A stretch of 64,000 nt of DNA from Choricystis sp. odSpoLacu1 (taxonomy: Eukaryota; Chlorophyta; Trebouxiophyceae), in contig OY253653.1 of assembly GCA_958009055.1 (NCBI GenBank), positions 496,001 through 560,000 on the forward strand, read 5' to 3'. Below are positions 29,512 through 39,646 of this stretch, piece after piece. The notes below the pieces were generated by a model. That model was not told the DNA's origin, searched no databases, and saw only the letters and a program-made list of their open reading frames with translations. The translations under genes and the position numbers were made by a program. How positions within the stretch are numbered: position 1 is the first letter of the stretch; every line of letters starts with the position of its first letter.

Positions 29512-30499
29512 GTGTGTGTTGAGAGTGTCGCGGAGGGGGGGGGGGGGAGGGAGGGAGGCGGTGGGGGGCTGCGCGGGGCGGCAGGTGACACAAAAAACAA
29601 GCGCCCGGGGGGGGGGGGAGCTCCCCCCCCCCCCTGCCTCGCGTGCGCTACCCTGAACACCACCACACACCAGTGCCCCCGCTGCATGTGTGCCCCCGTC
29701 GCAAAACACAGCACACCCGTCACGCCTGTGTCCCCCCCCCCCCCTTTTTTTGCTACACTCGCCAACCCACCCACCCCAACCTGGTTTGTTTTTCCTCTGT
29801 TTTTCTTTTTGAACTTCCCCCACACCTGACACGGCGTGACGGCCATCCCCTCCCCCCCCCCCCCTTTTGTGTCTTATTTTGCGACGGGGCGCGCGCGCGG
29901 TGGGCGCTGGTTGTGCGTGGGGCGCGCGTCGCGGGCGTGTGTGTGTGTTTGGTGTGCTGCGCCAGAGGGGCGCGCGTGCGCGTGTCGCCCCTCCTCGGCC
30001 CCCCCCTGTTGCACTCGCCCCCCCCACCCCCCACCCCCACCCCCCCACCCACACCCTCCCACTTTTGTGTCTCGCGACCTCCTTACAAACACACCACACA
30101 AACCCCACAACGCTCAGAACCCTTTTCCAGAGCACTTGCCCCCCCTCAACACTTCCCCCCCCACACTTTCCCCCCCCCCACTTTTCCTGCACAAACATTT
30201 TCCACCTTTTTTTCCTCCCTGGACGGGTGTAAACTTGGCGCAATTCTCACACAAATGAAATGAACTCAATCCAAAACCGGTGATCGGGGGGGAGGGAGAA
30301 AAAAACACTGCCCTCTGTTTCTTGTCAAGTCTTTTTTGATCGAAATGAGGCGCCATAACAGGACCACACCACATGAAACACACACAATGCAACTCCAGCC
30401 CGCGGTGGTTGTGTGTGTGTGTGTCGTCACGAAACAATGCACACACACACACTTGAAAAAAAAACATCACGACACCTCTCCCTCTCCCTCTCCCCCTCC
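29512..30499. other. Large convergent gap full of G and C homopolymers
   Basis: The longest gene-free stretch (988 bases), between the 3' ends of cyclin B and MRL1. It contains G runs (about 29536-29549, 29608-29619), C runs (29625-29635, 29733-29744, 29851-29864, 30168-30179), mixed CG-rich and CA-rich tracts, and a short (GT)n near 30411-30424. No tRNA or conserved reading frame found on either strand. Long 3' UTRs could occupy part of it. Confidence 0.6.
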
Positions 30500-33400
30500 T
30501 CACTCCACGCCCGCCGTCCACCACTCGCTGCCGCCCGCCACGCCCGCCGGGCGCTGGGGCCGGCCTTTGGAGGGGCCAGCCTGCTGCGGCCCGTCGCTGG
30601 TGCCGCCGGGGCCGCCGCCACCACCACCGCTGCCCAGCCTGATGTTGCGCGCTTGAGCCGCCAGGCGGCCGCCCACGGCGCCCACGCCGGGGGATCCCAG
30701 GCCGGGCATGCCGTGCTGGGCGCCCGCGCCGCCCACGCCGGCGCTGCCGCCCCCCCAGCCCGGCGGGAAGCGGCGGCGTGACATCGGCGCGCGCGGCCGC
30801 GGCGCGCACCCACCTCGCCACCTCCTTGGACTGCAGCCGGATCGACCCTTCAGCCGGCGCTTCAGCCGCCCACAACCCCCATGCGGCGCAGCATGGCGGC
30901 CACCCCCAGCCCCGTCTGGGTGGAGTGGTGGTGGTGCGCGGCGGCCGCGGTTGCCGCGTCGGCGGGCTTGGGCCACGGCGACGACGCGGCCCCCGCGCCG
31001 CGCGAGGACGCTGGCCTGCCGCCTCCACCCAGGCTTTCGTGCGCGTAGGATGGGAAAAAGATTTCAGACGGATCGTAGGCAGGAACAAGCAGAGTAACGT
31101 CGGGCAGAGCGCGGGGGACCGTCCACCAGGCGGGCCAGCGCGGCCGTCACAGCCAGCACGTACACCTCTGCCACGGCGGGGGGCAGGCCGCGCAAGTCGA
31201 GGCGGGGAGCGGGCGGAGGCAGGGAGACGGGGGGGAGGACGCCGGCCGCGATCGCGTCGTCGACGATCGGCAGCGCTCGCGCGTCGAACACGGCGCGCGT
31301 GGGCGAGCCGCGTGCCCGGTCGGCGGAGGCGCGCTCCCCCGCGCGGCGGCGGCCTCGGTCGGCGGAGGGGGCGCCGGGTGGGAGGCGGAGGCAGGCCAGG
31401 ACTCGGTCCAGCAGGCGGAGGGAGGGGCGCACGCCACACTCGAGCGCGTCGCGGTACACACCCAGCGCCCGGGTCGCCCAGTCGATGGAGTCGGAGGCAC
31501 CGCCCCCGCCGCCACGGCCGGGCGGGGGCGACCGCACGCCGAGGGCGGCCGCCAGCGCGGCGCGCAGCGGGGCGGAGGCTTCTCCTCCGGCGGCTGCTGC
31601 AGCAGCGTCGGCCCGACCGGGCGGGTAGCCGCCCGGAAACCAAGCCGCCCGCAGCTTGTTGTAGCACAGGCGCACCAGGATGAAGGCGAGCGCGTCGTCC
31701 ACGGGGACGCCACGCGCGCGGGCGGCGAAGAAGACGTCAAACGCGGCCTCCGCTTCGCCCGCGCGCTGCAGACCATTCAGCAACGCTGCCACGGTGTACG
31801 CGTCGGGGGCGACGCGGGCGTCCGCCATGCGGGCCAGGACGGCGACCGCGTCGGACAGGCGGAAGGCGACGCCCGCGGCGTTGATGACGGCTGAATAGGC
31901 GCGCGCGTTGAGGGGGCGCTCGCCCCCCGCTTCCGCTGCCTGCAACGCGGCCAGGGCGGCGTCCAGCTCGCCCGCATCCACGCACGCGCACACGAGGGCG
32001 GTGGTGACTTCGGGGGCGTCCCCCACGCCGTCGGACGCGGCGTCGGCGGCGACGGCGCGCGCGGTGGCGACGTCGCGCGCGGCGCCCGCGACGGCGATCA
32101 ACGCTGAATAAAACAACGCGTCGGGCGCCACGCCCGCCCGCTCCAGGTCGCGGTACACATCGAGGGCGGTGGGCAGGTCGGCGGAGGCGGTGGTGGGTGT
32201 GTCGCGGTCGCCGGAGGCCGGTGTGGTGGCGGTGGCGGGCGCGGCCGTGCTGTGCCCGCTGCCGCCACCGCCGCGGCACGCTGCCACGGTGGCTGTGTAC
32301 AGCAGCGGCCCCCCCGCCCCCAGCCCCGCCCGCAGGGCGGTGTGGTACACGCGCACCGCCAGGTCCTGCCGCCCCGCGCGGGAGCAGCCGTCGATGAGGG
32401 CCGCGTAGGTGCGTTCATCGGGGCGCAGGCCCGCCGCCTTCATGTCCTCCAGCGCGGAGAACGCGCGCTGCAGCGCGCCCGCCCGCCCGGCCGCCCCAAT
32501 CAGCGCGTTCCACACGGGGGCGTCGGGGCGCACGCGGGCGGCGGTCATGTCGTCCAGGACGGCGGAGGCGCGTTCGAGGAGGACGAGGCAGGCGCGGCGG
32601 GTGGCGGCGCCGCGCCCACCTGGGGCGCCGGCGCCCGCCGCCATGGCGCGTGCGCAGGCAGCGACCAACGCTGAGTACACCTGCGGCTCCGTGCGCACGC
32701 CCGCCTCCCGCATCTCGGCGTACACGCCAAACGCGGCGTCGGCGTCGCCGGCGGCGGCGTAGCCAGCCACAAGGGCGGTGTACAAAATTGTGTCGGGCGG
32801 CACGCCCGCCCCCGCCAGCCACGCGCGGGCGGCATCCACGCTCGCAGAGCACCTGGCGGCGGCGGCGGCGGACACGGCCAGGGTGTGGGTGCGGGCGTCG
32901 GCCACGCCGCGGGGGAGGGCGGCCACGAAACGGAGGGCCAGGGCGGCGGCCGTCGGCGACGCCGCGGCCGCGGCAGCCGACAGAAAGTGTTTGTGCCGCA
33001 ACCGTTTCAACATGTCGGACCGGCGAGCGCCGGCGCAGTGTTCCACCAGGTCCAGCGCGTCGCGCAGGCGGCCGGCGGCGCACAGGTCGGAGTACAGGGT
33101 GAGGAGGGTGGGGACGTCACACTCCCTCACGTTGACGGCGGCCGCCGCGCTCGCTGCCGCCTCGCCCGCGGCTTCCCGGGCGGCAGCCAGGTCGGCTGCC
33201 ACGGCAGCATTGGTGGGGCTGCGCTCGCCGCGCCCAGGGCGGGAAGGGGAGCGAGGGCCGCCACGGCGCGCGGGGCGTCGCCAGCCGCGCACGCCGCCGC
33301 GCACTAGCGGCCGAGTCTGCATCCCTCGCGCCGCCAGGTGGCGACGACCCATCCTTGGAGTGAAACGCGCGCAGGCGCACATTGAGGCCGGCGGGCGGGT

Positions 33401-33828
33401 CGGCCGAGTAGGAGGGTTCGGGGGTGGTGGACGCGTCGGGCGGGGTGGCGCGCGGTGGGGGCGGGCAGCGTGTTGCTGCCGGGCGACTGGTGGCCGGCCG
33501 CGGCGTGGGCCTGTGTGGGAAAACGTGTGTGTGTGTCGAGAGGTGAGCGAGGGTTGGTGGGGGCGAGGGGGCGCCGCACCCGAAAATTGGGCGGCCGACG
33601 TCGAAATTTGGCGAGCGCGTTGCCCTGTGCAGCCTCGTTCACTCCCCTCTCTGCCTCACGCGCAGCACACAAAGCAGACAGGTCCCGTCGACTGTGCACT
33701 GCGGGGCGTGGCGCCAGGAATGCGCGCGCAGAACGCGGCACGACTGGGGGCGGCCCAACGACACCGACAGGCGTTTCGCGCGTCCTCCCGCTCTCTCACA
33801 CGCACCTGCACGGCGCTCGTCCCGCCAT
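30500..33828 (-). CDS. MRL1: MRL1-like PPR protein, plastid rbcL mRNA factor (several frame breaks)
   Basis: MRL1 is a green-lineage PPR protein that stabilises the plastid rbcL mRNA. The middle (31064-33382) is an open frame of PPR repeats such as ILYTALVAGYAAAGDADAAF, PVWNALIGAAGRAGALQRAF and RTYAALIDGCSRAGRQDLAV. The MRL1-specific C-terminus is present but scattered over three frames: AVAEVYVLAVTAAL, then DVTLLVPAYDPSE, then TGLGVAAMLRRMG, then GSIRLQSKEVARWV, then RLAAQARNIRLGSGG. Each junction needs one base skipped, near 31117-31121 (C5), 30878-30882 (G5) and 30753-30759 (G7 on the minus strand). Upstream, a spliced start is likely: a 23-base exon 33806-33828 (MAGRAPC, donor GTGCGT) joined to an acceptor at 33511, with one more break between about 33200 and 33380. 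Total about 1010 residues, close to known MRL1 length. Confidence 0.8.
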
Positions 33829-34033
33829 GGCTGTGGCCCAGTGGATGCGTGTCAGCTGGGTGACACCACCGCGGGGGCGCGGGGGAAGGCCGGGGAGTGG
33901 GAGAGGCAGGGCGGGCCTTCCTCTCGCACCGCTCGTTTGTGGGAGTGTTTTGTCTCCCACCTCGTGCGCGCTTTCTTGTGGCGCCACACACAACCCGCCT
34001 TTCGTTCGACCTGTGCCTCTCGCCCGCGTCCAA
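33829..34033. promoter_or_regulatory. Divergent promoter gap between MRL1 and fibrillin
   Basis: About 205 bases if the upstream MRL1 exon is right. Two genes for plastid proteins would share it. No specific element recognised. Confidence 0.35.
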
Positions 34034-34816
34034 ATGCGCGCCCTCACCCTTCCCTCACCCAGGCCGCGCCCCACCACGCGTGTCCCAGCCTCCTTGGTCG
34101 ACCCCCCTCCTTCCACCCCCGTCCCGCCGCCCACGTCGCGCCCGCCCCCGCCCTCTCGCGACGCGGCCCTCACCCGCCTGCTGGCCCTGGCCGCCTCCAC
34201 AGACAGAGGTCGGTCCGCGTCTCGGAGTGAGCGTGCAGCGGTGGACGCGGCGGCGGCCGCGCTGGAGGCGGCGGTGGTGGCGGCCACGCGGGTCGGCGGC
34301 GGCGACGCGGCCGCGGCGGCAACGGACGCGGTCGCCGCAGCAGCCGGCGACTGGGTGCTCGTCTACGCGTCCGCCCAACCCTTCCGCTCGTCCCCCTTCT
34401 TCTGGGGGTTGCAGGAGGCCATGCCGTCGCTGTCGATCGCGGAAGCCGTTTTTGAGGCCGCCTCCGCCACCCCCTTCACCTCGGTCGGCGCCGCCCGGCA
34501 AAGCATCACAGGCGGCCTCCTGACCTCCCGCGTGCGCCTGTGTGTGGCCGGGTTCGATGGCGACATGGTGACGGAGGCGACGATCTCCCCCACCTCCACC
34601 CCCACCGAACTCGTGGTCGCCGCCACCTCCACCCGAGTCGAAGGCTCTCGGCTGCCGGGCGTGGCGGGTGTCACCGTGCCCGCGGGCGACCTGCTGGCCG
34701 CGGTGAGCGGGGGGTCGCCCCCTGCTGCCCGCGTGCGGGTGAGCGCGTGTGACGACCAAGTGCGTGTGTGGAGGACGCTGGCTGATGACGCGGTGTATGT
34801 GTGGGTGCGGGAGTAG
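34034..34816 (+). CDS. PAP/fibrillin (plastid lipid-associated) family protein
   Basis: Single exon, 260 residues. Fibrillins are lipocalin-like proteins of plastoglobules and thylakoids. After a transit-peptide-like leader (MRALTLPSPRPRPTTRVPAS) come the family blocks: ALTRLLALAASTDRG, a helical Ala-rich segment, GDWVLVYASAQPFRSSPFFW, AEAVFEAASATPFTSVG, ARQSITGGLLTSRVRLCVAG and a closing VRVWRTLADDAVYVWVRE, which matches the C-terminal strand pair in which the carboxylate residue sits. The SSPFFW pattern points to the group containing Arabidopsis At1g18060-like proteins. Stop is followed by a (GA)n run. Confidence 0.85.
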   Translation: MRALTLPSPRPRPTTRVPASLVDPPPSTPVPPPTSRPPPPSRDAALTRLLALAASTDRGRSASRSERAAVDAAAAALEAAVVAATRVGGGDAAAAATDAVAAAAGDWVLVYASAQPFRSSPFFWGLQEAMPSLSIAEAVFEAASATPFTSVGAARQSITGGLLTSRVRLCVAGFDGDMVTEATISPTSTPTELVVAATSTRVEGSRLPGVAGVTVPAGDLLAAVSGGSPPAARVRVSACDDQVRVWRTLADDAVYVWVRE

Positions 34817-35163
34817 AGAGAGAGAGAGAGAGATGTTGTGTGTGTGAGGATTATTTTAGTTTTGGATCGTCAACGGCTGTGTGTGTAGGGAGGGGCAAAA
34901 AAACGCACGAGAGCGCGGCAACCAAAACATGAACGAAGAGCCGGACACAACATCACCGGCGTTTCTGTCTCCCTTCTCCTACCCACGACAAACGCCCGTC
35001 GACGCTCCCCGCTCTCGACAAGGTGTGTGCACACCTTCTCTCTCGCTACCTGCGCCGCCGCAACCAGCGTCGACGCTCGGGAACTCGCCCCCATTGACGC
35101 CTCGCCGCGTGCTCGCTTTTGCCCCCCCCTCCGTGGCCTCGACCGCCGCCCGCATTTCTCCCA
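34817..35163. other. Tandem gap between fibrillin and DUF760 genes
   Basis: About 347 bases: a (GA)n tract at 34816-34831, a short GT tract, and an 8-bp inverted repeat AAGGTGTG-TG-CACACCTT at 35020-35037, about 125 bases before the DUF760 start. Otherwise nothing recognised. Confidence 0.5.
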
Positions 35164-36695
35164 ATGCGCACCACCAGCACTCTGACTCGCTCCACACTGG
35201 CCGCGCGGCCGTCCACCCGCGCGCCGAGGCGCCCCGTGACGGCGCCCGCGCGCGTGCGCGGCTCGCGGCTCGCGCCGCGCGCAGAGCGCGTGGAGCCCCT
35301 GGGCAACGACGGTAAACTGGTGAGTGTTTGGGAGAGGACAAGGCAGTTTGTGTGTGTTTGCGGACTCGAATGCAGCGCGTTCGACCCAAAACGCATCTGC
35401 CTGCTTCCGGGCGCCTCCGGTGCGCCGCGCTGTCGCGTCCGTTCTCCAGCCTCACCCCACACCCCTTCAACCACCCCACCCCACAGGCGCCCGTCACCCC
35501 CCAAACCCCGGTCGGCCAGCATATGGCCTACCTGCTCAAGATGGAGCCCCACCTGTTTCGGGCGGCGCTGGATGCTGAGCTGTCCCGCATTCAGGCCGAG
35601 CGCGCGGAACGCGCGGCCGCGGCATCCGGCGACCCCACCACTGCCACCACCACCCCACCCCCCGACACTGCCTCCTTCGTCCTGTACCGCCGCATGGATG
35701 AACTGCGGCGTGGAGAGCAAGCGTTGAGCGTGCAGGATCTGATGTACGCGTCCGTTTTGGAGCGTTTCCTGGAACTGGGCGTCCCAATGCTGCCCCGCCT
35801 GACGGACGCCCCGAATGAGGCGCCCGCGGATTTGAAGGCTCTCACCGAGGGCGTCCACTCTGCTGAAGCCCTCGACCTGGTCAAAGACCACATCCGGGGC
35901 ACTCTGGGGCCGGCAAGCACCGCCTTCTCCAACACCATCCTCCGCATGTCCCGCCTCCAAGCCGCCCAAGTCTACGCCGCCTCCGTCCTGTTCGGCTACT
36001 TCCTGCGCCGCGTCGACGCCCGCTTCCAGCTGGAGCGGGCGACTGGGCTGCTGCCTGGGGAGGCGGTGGCGCGGCTGGAGGCTCTGTTTGCGGCTGCTGC
36101 GGCGCGGGCCCAGACGCCGGGCCCAGACGCCGACCCGGACGCCCCCACCCCGCCTCCCTCGCCTGAAGCCGTGGCAGCGGCCGCGGCAGCCGCCCGCCCC
36201 AAGGGTGGGTCCGCGCTGCGGTCGTACATCGAGTCGTTTGATGCTGCCACGATGGCGGAAACCGCGTCGGTCGTCTCGGCTGAGGGCGCGGCCCTGGTGG
36301 AAGCCCAAGTCACCGCCCTGTTTGGCGACTTGGCCGCCCTGCAGCGCCAGATGGCGGACGCGGTGGGGGATGACGCGACGAGCATGGATGACTTGATGGC
36401 GCGGGTGCAGAGGGCGGTGGCCGATGGGACGGTGGAGTCGCTCGCCATCACGGCCGGCACCCAGCGCCGGGCCGTGCTGGAGGCGGTCGCCTACGGCTCG
36501 TTTCTGAGGGATGTGGAGGGCCACATCGAAGACGATTACGCGGGGTTGTTGACGCCCTCCAAGGCGGGGGGGGAGGGTCCGTTTGGGGGTGGGGGTGGTG
36601 GGGGTGGCGGCGGCGGCGGCGGGGGTGGTGGGGGTGGTGGTGGCGGCAGCCGCCGGCGGCCTGCTGTGCCTGGCCCTGGCACGGCCACTATGTAA
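35164..36695 (+). CDS. DUF760 family plastid protein
   Basis: Exons 35164-35319 and 35487-36695 encode 454 residues. The leader (RTTSTLTRSTLAARPSTRAP) is a typical plastid transit peptide. The core has two DUF760-like modules: GQHMAYLLKMEPHLFRAALDAEL and RMSRLQAAQVYAASVLFGYF-LRRVDARFQLE; then LRSYIESFDAATMAET and VLEAVAYGSFLRDVEGHIE. In these modules the conserved features are the Tyr-x-Phe/Leu...Pro start and the GYFLRRVDARFQLE helix. Plant members are plastid proteins of unknown function, induced by light or UV-B in some cases. Between the modules is an acidic Pro/Ala linker. The C-terminus has about 25 glycines in a row-like tract followed by SRRRPAVPG. Function cannot be given. Confidence 0.82.
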
Positions 36696-36803
36696 ACAGG
36701 AGAGAGAGAGAGAGAGTGTGTGTTTGGAGGCACACGGGGTGGCTGGTGTGTTGAAAACAAAAAAACACCTCGTTTTTACGAGCCTCTCTCTCTCTCCCCC
36801 CTT

Positions 36804-38933
36804 CTATTCTGCCACCGCGGGCGCGCCATCCTTGCGCGGGTCACATGCCGCGTCCACGCTGCCCCTATCCTCGGACACGATGGCCGCCTGAACGACGGCG
36901 CCCCACCCCGCGTGCCGCACGGTGTGCCCGCGCGCCTCCAACCCGCCCACCACGGCGGGCGGCACCCGCTCCACCAGGGCGCCCGCGGCCCAGTCCTCCG
37001 CGAACACGGCGTCGGGCAGCAGTTGGTGGTGCAGGCGGGGGGCGGTGACGGCGGCCAGGGGGGTGTCCCCACCCTCGACGAGGCGGACGAGCGTGGCGAG
37101 CACGGCCGTCAGGATGCGGGGCCCACCACTCGCCCCCACCACCGCGCGCAGGTTGCCGGGCACTCCTGCAACACCACGCGGCGTTGACACCAGCATGATG
37201 GGCGCCATGGACGACAGCGGCTTCTTGCCGGGGGAGATGAAGTTGGCGGGTTGGGCGGCGAGGCCGTACCCATTCGCCCTCCCACTCACACTGAAGTCGT
37301 CCATCTGGTTGTTGAGCAACACGCCCGTGGCCTCGCTCAACACGCCCGACCCAAACCCGGTGTTGACGGTGGTGGTGAGAGAGACCGCGTTGCGGGAGGC
37401 ATCAATTGTGACTAGGTGCGACGTGCCATGGTCGTCGGGGGGGAGGCCCGCCCCGCCGTCGCCGCCCAGGCTCCACCGCCCGCCGTACGAGGTGACGGGT
37501 AGGGTGGCGGTCTCGTTGACTGTGGACCGCAGCGCGTCCGCAAAGGCGGGGTCGCCCGCGTCGGAGAGGAGGGCGGACACGTGGGAGGTCCCATCAAAAC
37601 ACGCACGCGCCTCCTGCGCCAGCCGCCTGCGCCTGCGCCCGCCCGCCGGCAAGCCGCCATCCGCGCCCACGGCTACGCCCCCGCCACAGGCGCCCGGATC
37701 GCCCAGCGACGCGCGCAGCGCCATGCCGTGTTTTTCGGCTTCCACCAGCCGGTGTGCGCCGCCGCCCCGCGCGCCAAACGTGGGGGGGGTGTCGTACCCC
37801 GCCGCAATGGCGGCTGCGAGGGCCAGGGAGGCAGCGGCGGAGGGAGGGGGCGGGTAGAGAAGGTCCAGGCCCCACACACGGGTTGTGAGGGGGGGAGCCA
37901 CGCGCGCTCGCGCGCTTTTCACGTCCTCCTCGCTCAATACACCGCCCGCAGCCCGCACGTCGGCCGCCAGGGCTGCCGCGCGGTCGGTGTAGAGGGCGGA
38001 CGGGCCGTGTTGGCCGACAGCGGTCAGCGTGTCTGCGAGCACGGGGCGGGCACAGCATTTTTCACCCACGCGAGGCGGCCGTGCGGGCTTGCCCCGGCCG
38101 CCGGGCACCAGAAAGGCGGCCGCCATGGCGGGGTGGGACCTCAGTCTGGCCAGGGTGCCGGGCGAGGAGACGGCAGACACGTAGTAAGGGTGGGCAGGCC
38201 ACGGCTCCCGCGCAAGTGCGGCGGCGGGGGCAACGACGTCGCCCCAGCTCACATTCCCGCTGCCGTGCCTCACCACCAGGGCGTGCAGGGCCAGCAGCTC
38301 CAGAGGGGTCGCCACCGCCAGGCCGCCATCCAGGGTGGCGTTGGGGGAGGCGGAGGCGTAAAGGGAGGCGGTGGCACCAGACGGCGCGGTCTCGCGACCA
38401 TCAATCACCTCTGCCCGTCCATCCGCCCCCCGCCACAGAATAATAGTCCCCCCCCCAATGCCTGACGCCATGGGGTTGAGCACGCCCTGGCACAGGGCGG
38501 CTGCTGCAGCCGCGTCGGCCGCGTTGCCGCCAGCGCGCAGGATGGTCGCGCCCACGTCGGAGCACCGCCCATGGTCGGCCGCCACGACGCCGCCCGGCGT
38601 GGTCACTTGGCGGGGGGCGCCCCGGTAATCGCGCGCCACCGCGTACGAGCCCGACAGACCGCCCTCGGGCGCGTAGGCGGCGTCGCCACGTGGGCCCGCG
38701 ACGCCGCGCGGGGTGCGCGGCGCAAACACCCAGAGGGACAGAAAGAGGAGGGCGACAGCGGAGGCAGCCAGTGCGGTTGCATTGAAATGCCTGTGTGGCG
38801 CATTCGCCAGGCCGTCGCACGCGCGGCGGCGGGAGTGGCGGGGGGTCGGGTCGAGCAGCGCGTCGCCCGACGTGCGCGCCGTGTCGGGTGGCGCGGGGGG
38901 GCGCGGCGGCCCGCCCAGCTCGACGTCGCCCAT
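36804..38933 (-). CDS. GGT: Gamma-glutamyltransferase, membrane-anchored
   Basis: Single exon, 709 residues from the ATG at 38933. GGT cleaves glutathione and its conjugates, working outside the plasma membrane or in the vacuole. A short N-terminal tail precedes one hydrophobic anchor (about residues 52-71), as in type II membrane GGTs. Family blocks: GGVVAADHGRCSDVGATILR, GGNAADAAAAAALCQGVLNP, SGIGGGTIILW, DGRETAP, the autoprocessing site DDHGTSHLVTIDASRNAVS (the Thr, about residue 504, becomes the nucleophile of the small subunit), TTTVNTGFGSGV, the oxyanion Gly-Gly analogue PLSSMAPIML, and GASGGPRILTAVL. It is somewhat longer than average because of a Gly/Arg-rich insert (GGLPAGGRRRRRLAQ). 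Start codons of GGT and MED21 are 131 bases apart, head to head. Confidence 0.93.
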   Translation of the reverse strand: MGDVELGGPPRPPAPPDTARTSGDALLDPTPRHSRRRACDGLANAPHRHFNATALAASAVALLFLSLWVFAPRTPRGVAGPRGDAAYAPEGGLSGSYAVARDYRGAPRQVTTPGGVVAADHGRCSDVGATILRAGGNAADAAAAAALCQGVLNPMASGIGGGTIILWRGADGRAEVIDGRETAPSGATASLYASASPNATLDGGLAVATPLELLALHALVVRHGSGNVSWGDVVAPAAALAREPWPAHPYYVSAVSSPGTLARLRSHPAMAAAFLVPGGRGKPARPPRVGEKCCARPVLADTLTAVGQHGPSALYTDRAAALAADVRAAGGVLSEEDVKSARARVAPPLTTRVWGLDLLYPPPPSAAASLALAAAIAAGYDTPPTFGARGGGAHRLVEAEKHGMALRASLGDPGACGGGVAVGADGGLPAGGRRRRRLAQEARACFDGTSHVSALLSDAGDPAFADALRSTVNETATLPVTSYGGRWSLGGDGGAGLPPDDHGTSHLVTIDASRNAVSLTTTVNTGFGSGVLSEATGVLLNNQMDDFSVSGRANGYGLAAQPANFISPGKKPLSSMAPIMLVSTPRGVAGVPGNLRAVVGASGGPRILTAVLATLVRLVEGGDTPLAAVTAPRLHHQLLPDAVFAEDWAAGALVERVPPAVVGGLEARGHTVRHAGWGAVVQAAIVSEDRGSVDAACDPRKDGAPAVAE

Positions 38934-39064
38934 GTGGGGGCGGGTGGTCGACCCTCTGGAGCGCCCTAATTGCGTGCTGAGCGCGTGGAACAAATAGGAG
39001 CTCGTTGTGAATGCGCGACGAAAAGAACAAAAACGAACACACCGACCGACGTCGAGAGAGCGCA

Positions 39065-39518
39065 ATGGGCGACGACGCGCCCCCGCCGCCCCCCCCACCC
39101 GCCGTCGATGCGGTGACCGCCACCCAGTCCGCTCTGGAGACAGCCGTCCGCCTGATGTTTGAGACGGCGGGTACCACCCAGCGCGACGCCCCCCCCCGCC
39201 AGCGTGGCGGGCGAATCGGCGCCGGCGGGCAGCGCACGCACGACCGCCGCCGACGCGGCCGCCGCCGCGCGCGCGGGCGGCGCCGCCGTGGTGGGCGCCA
39301 TCGCCAAGCTGGCGGCTGCGTGCGACGCGCTGCCCAGTGACGGCGGGCCGGGCGCAGAGGCCGAGTTGGCTGCTGCTGCCGCTGCTGCCGCTGCGGCCGC
39401 GGCCGCGCGTGCGCGGTTAGACGCTGCCCGCGCCGCGGTGGCGGCCCGGCTGGCGGGGGGACAGGCTGTGTATCGCGTGCTGGCAGATGCTGAGCTGGCG
39501 CGGCGAGCGGAGAGTTGA
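39065..39518 (+). CDS. MED21: Mediator subunit 21 (frame break at a C9 run)
   Basis: MED21 is an essential subunit of the Mediator middle module and pairs with MED7. The first part, ATQSALETAVRLMFETAGTTQRDAPP, carries the family's most conserved motif (TxQRDAPP; key residues Q-R-D-A-P-P). The second part, VVGAIAKLAAACDALPSD and the long Ala-rich coiled coil ending VYRVLADAELARRAES, corresponds to the rest of the protein but lies in another frame. The switch is in or just after a run of nine C (39189-39197); skipping one base gives about 150 residues, close to the normal length. A Pro run follows the start. Single exon. Confidence 0.82.
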
Positions 39519-39646
39519 TTGGTTTAGAAGGGCGGTTTTGTCCAACCCGCACGTTTTTGCAGAACTCTTTTTCCCACGAAAAAACACAGCACACAAAATA
39601 CCCTCTCTCTTGGCACACGCACACAACACCCAACCGTTTTTCTCTC

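Noticed and set aside
27115..30243. Minus-strand open frame of over 1000 codons
   Set aside because: Lies opposite cyclin B, crosses its introns and homopolymer gap, and is low-complexity; GC-rich DNA gives few stops on the opposite strand.
29512..30499. Hidden gene in the largest gap
   Set aside because: Only homopolymers and simple repeats; no domain or tRNA signature in any frame.
34870..35094. Small minus-strand open frame between fibrillin and DUF760 genes
   Set aside because: No conserved motif, repeat-rich, overlaps the likely 5' leader of the DUF760 gene.
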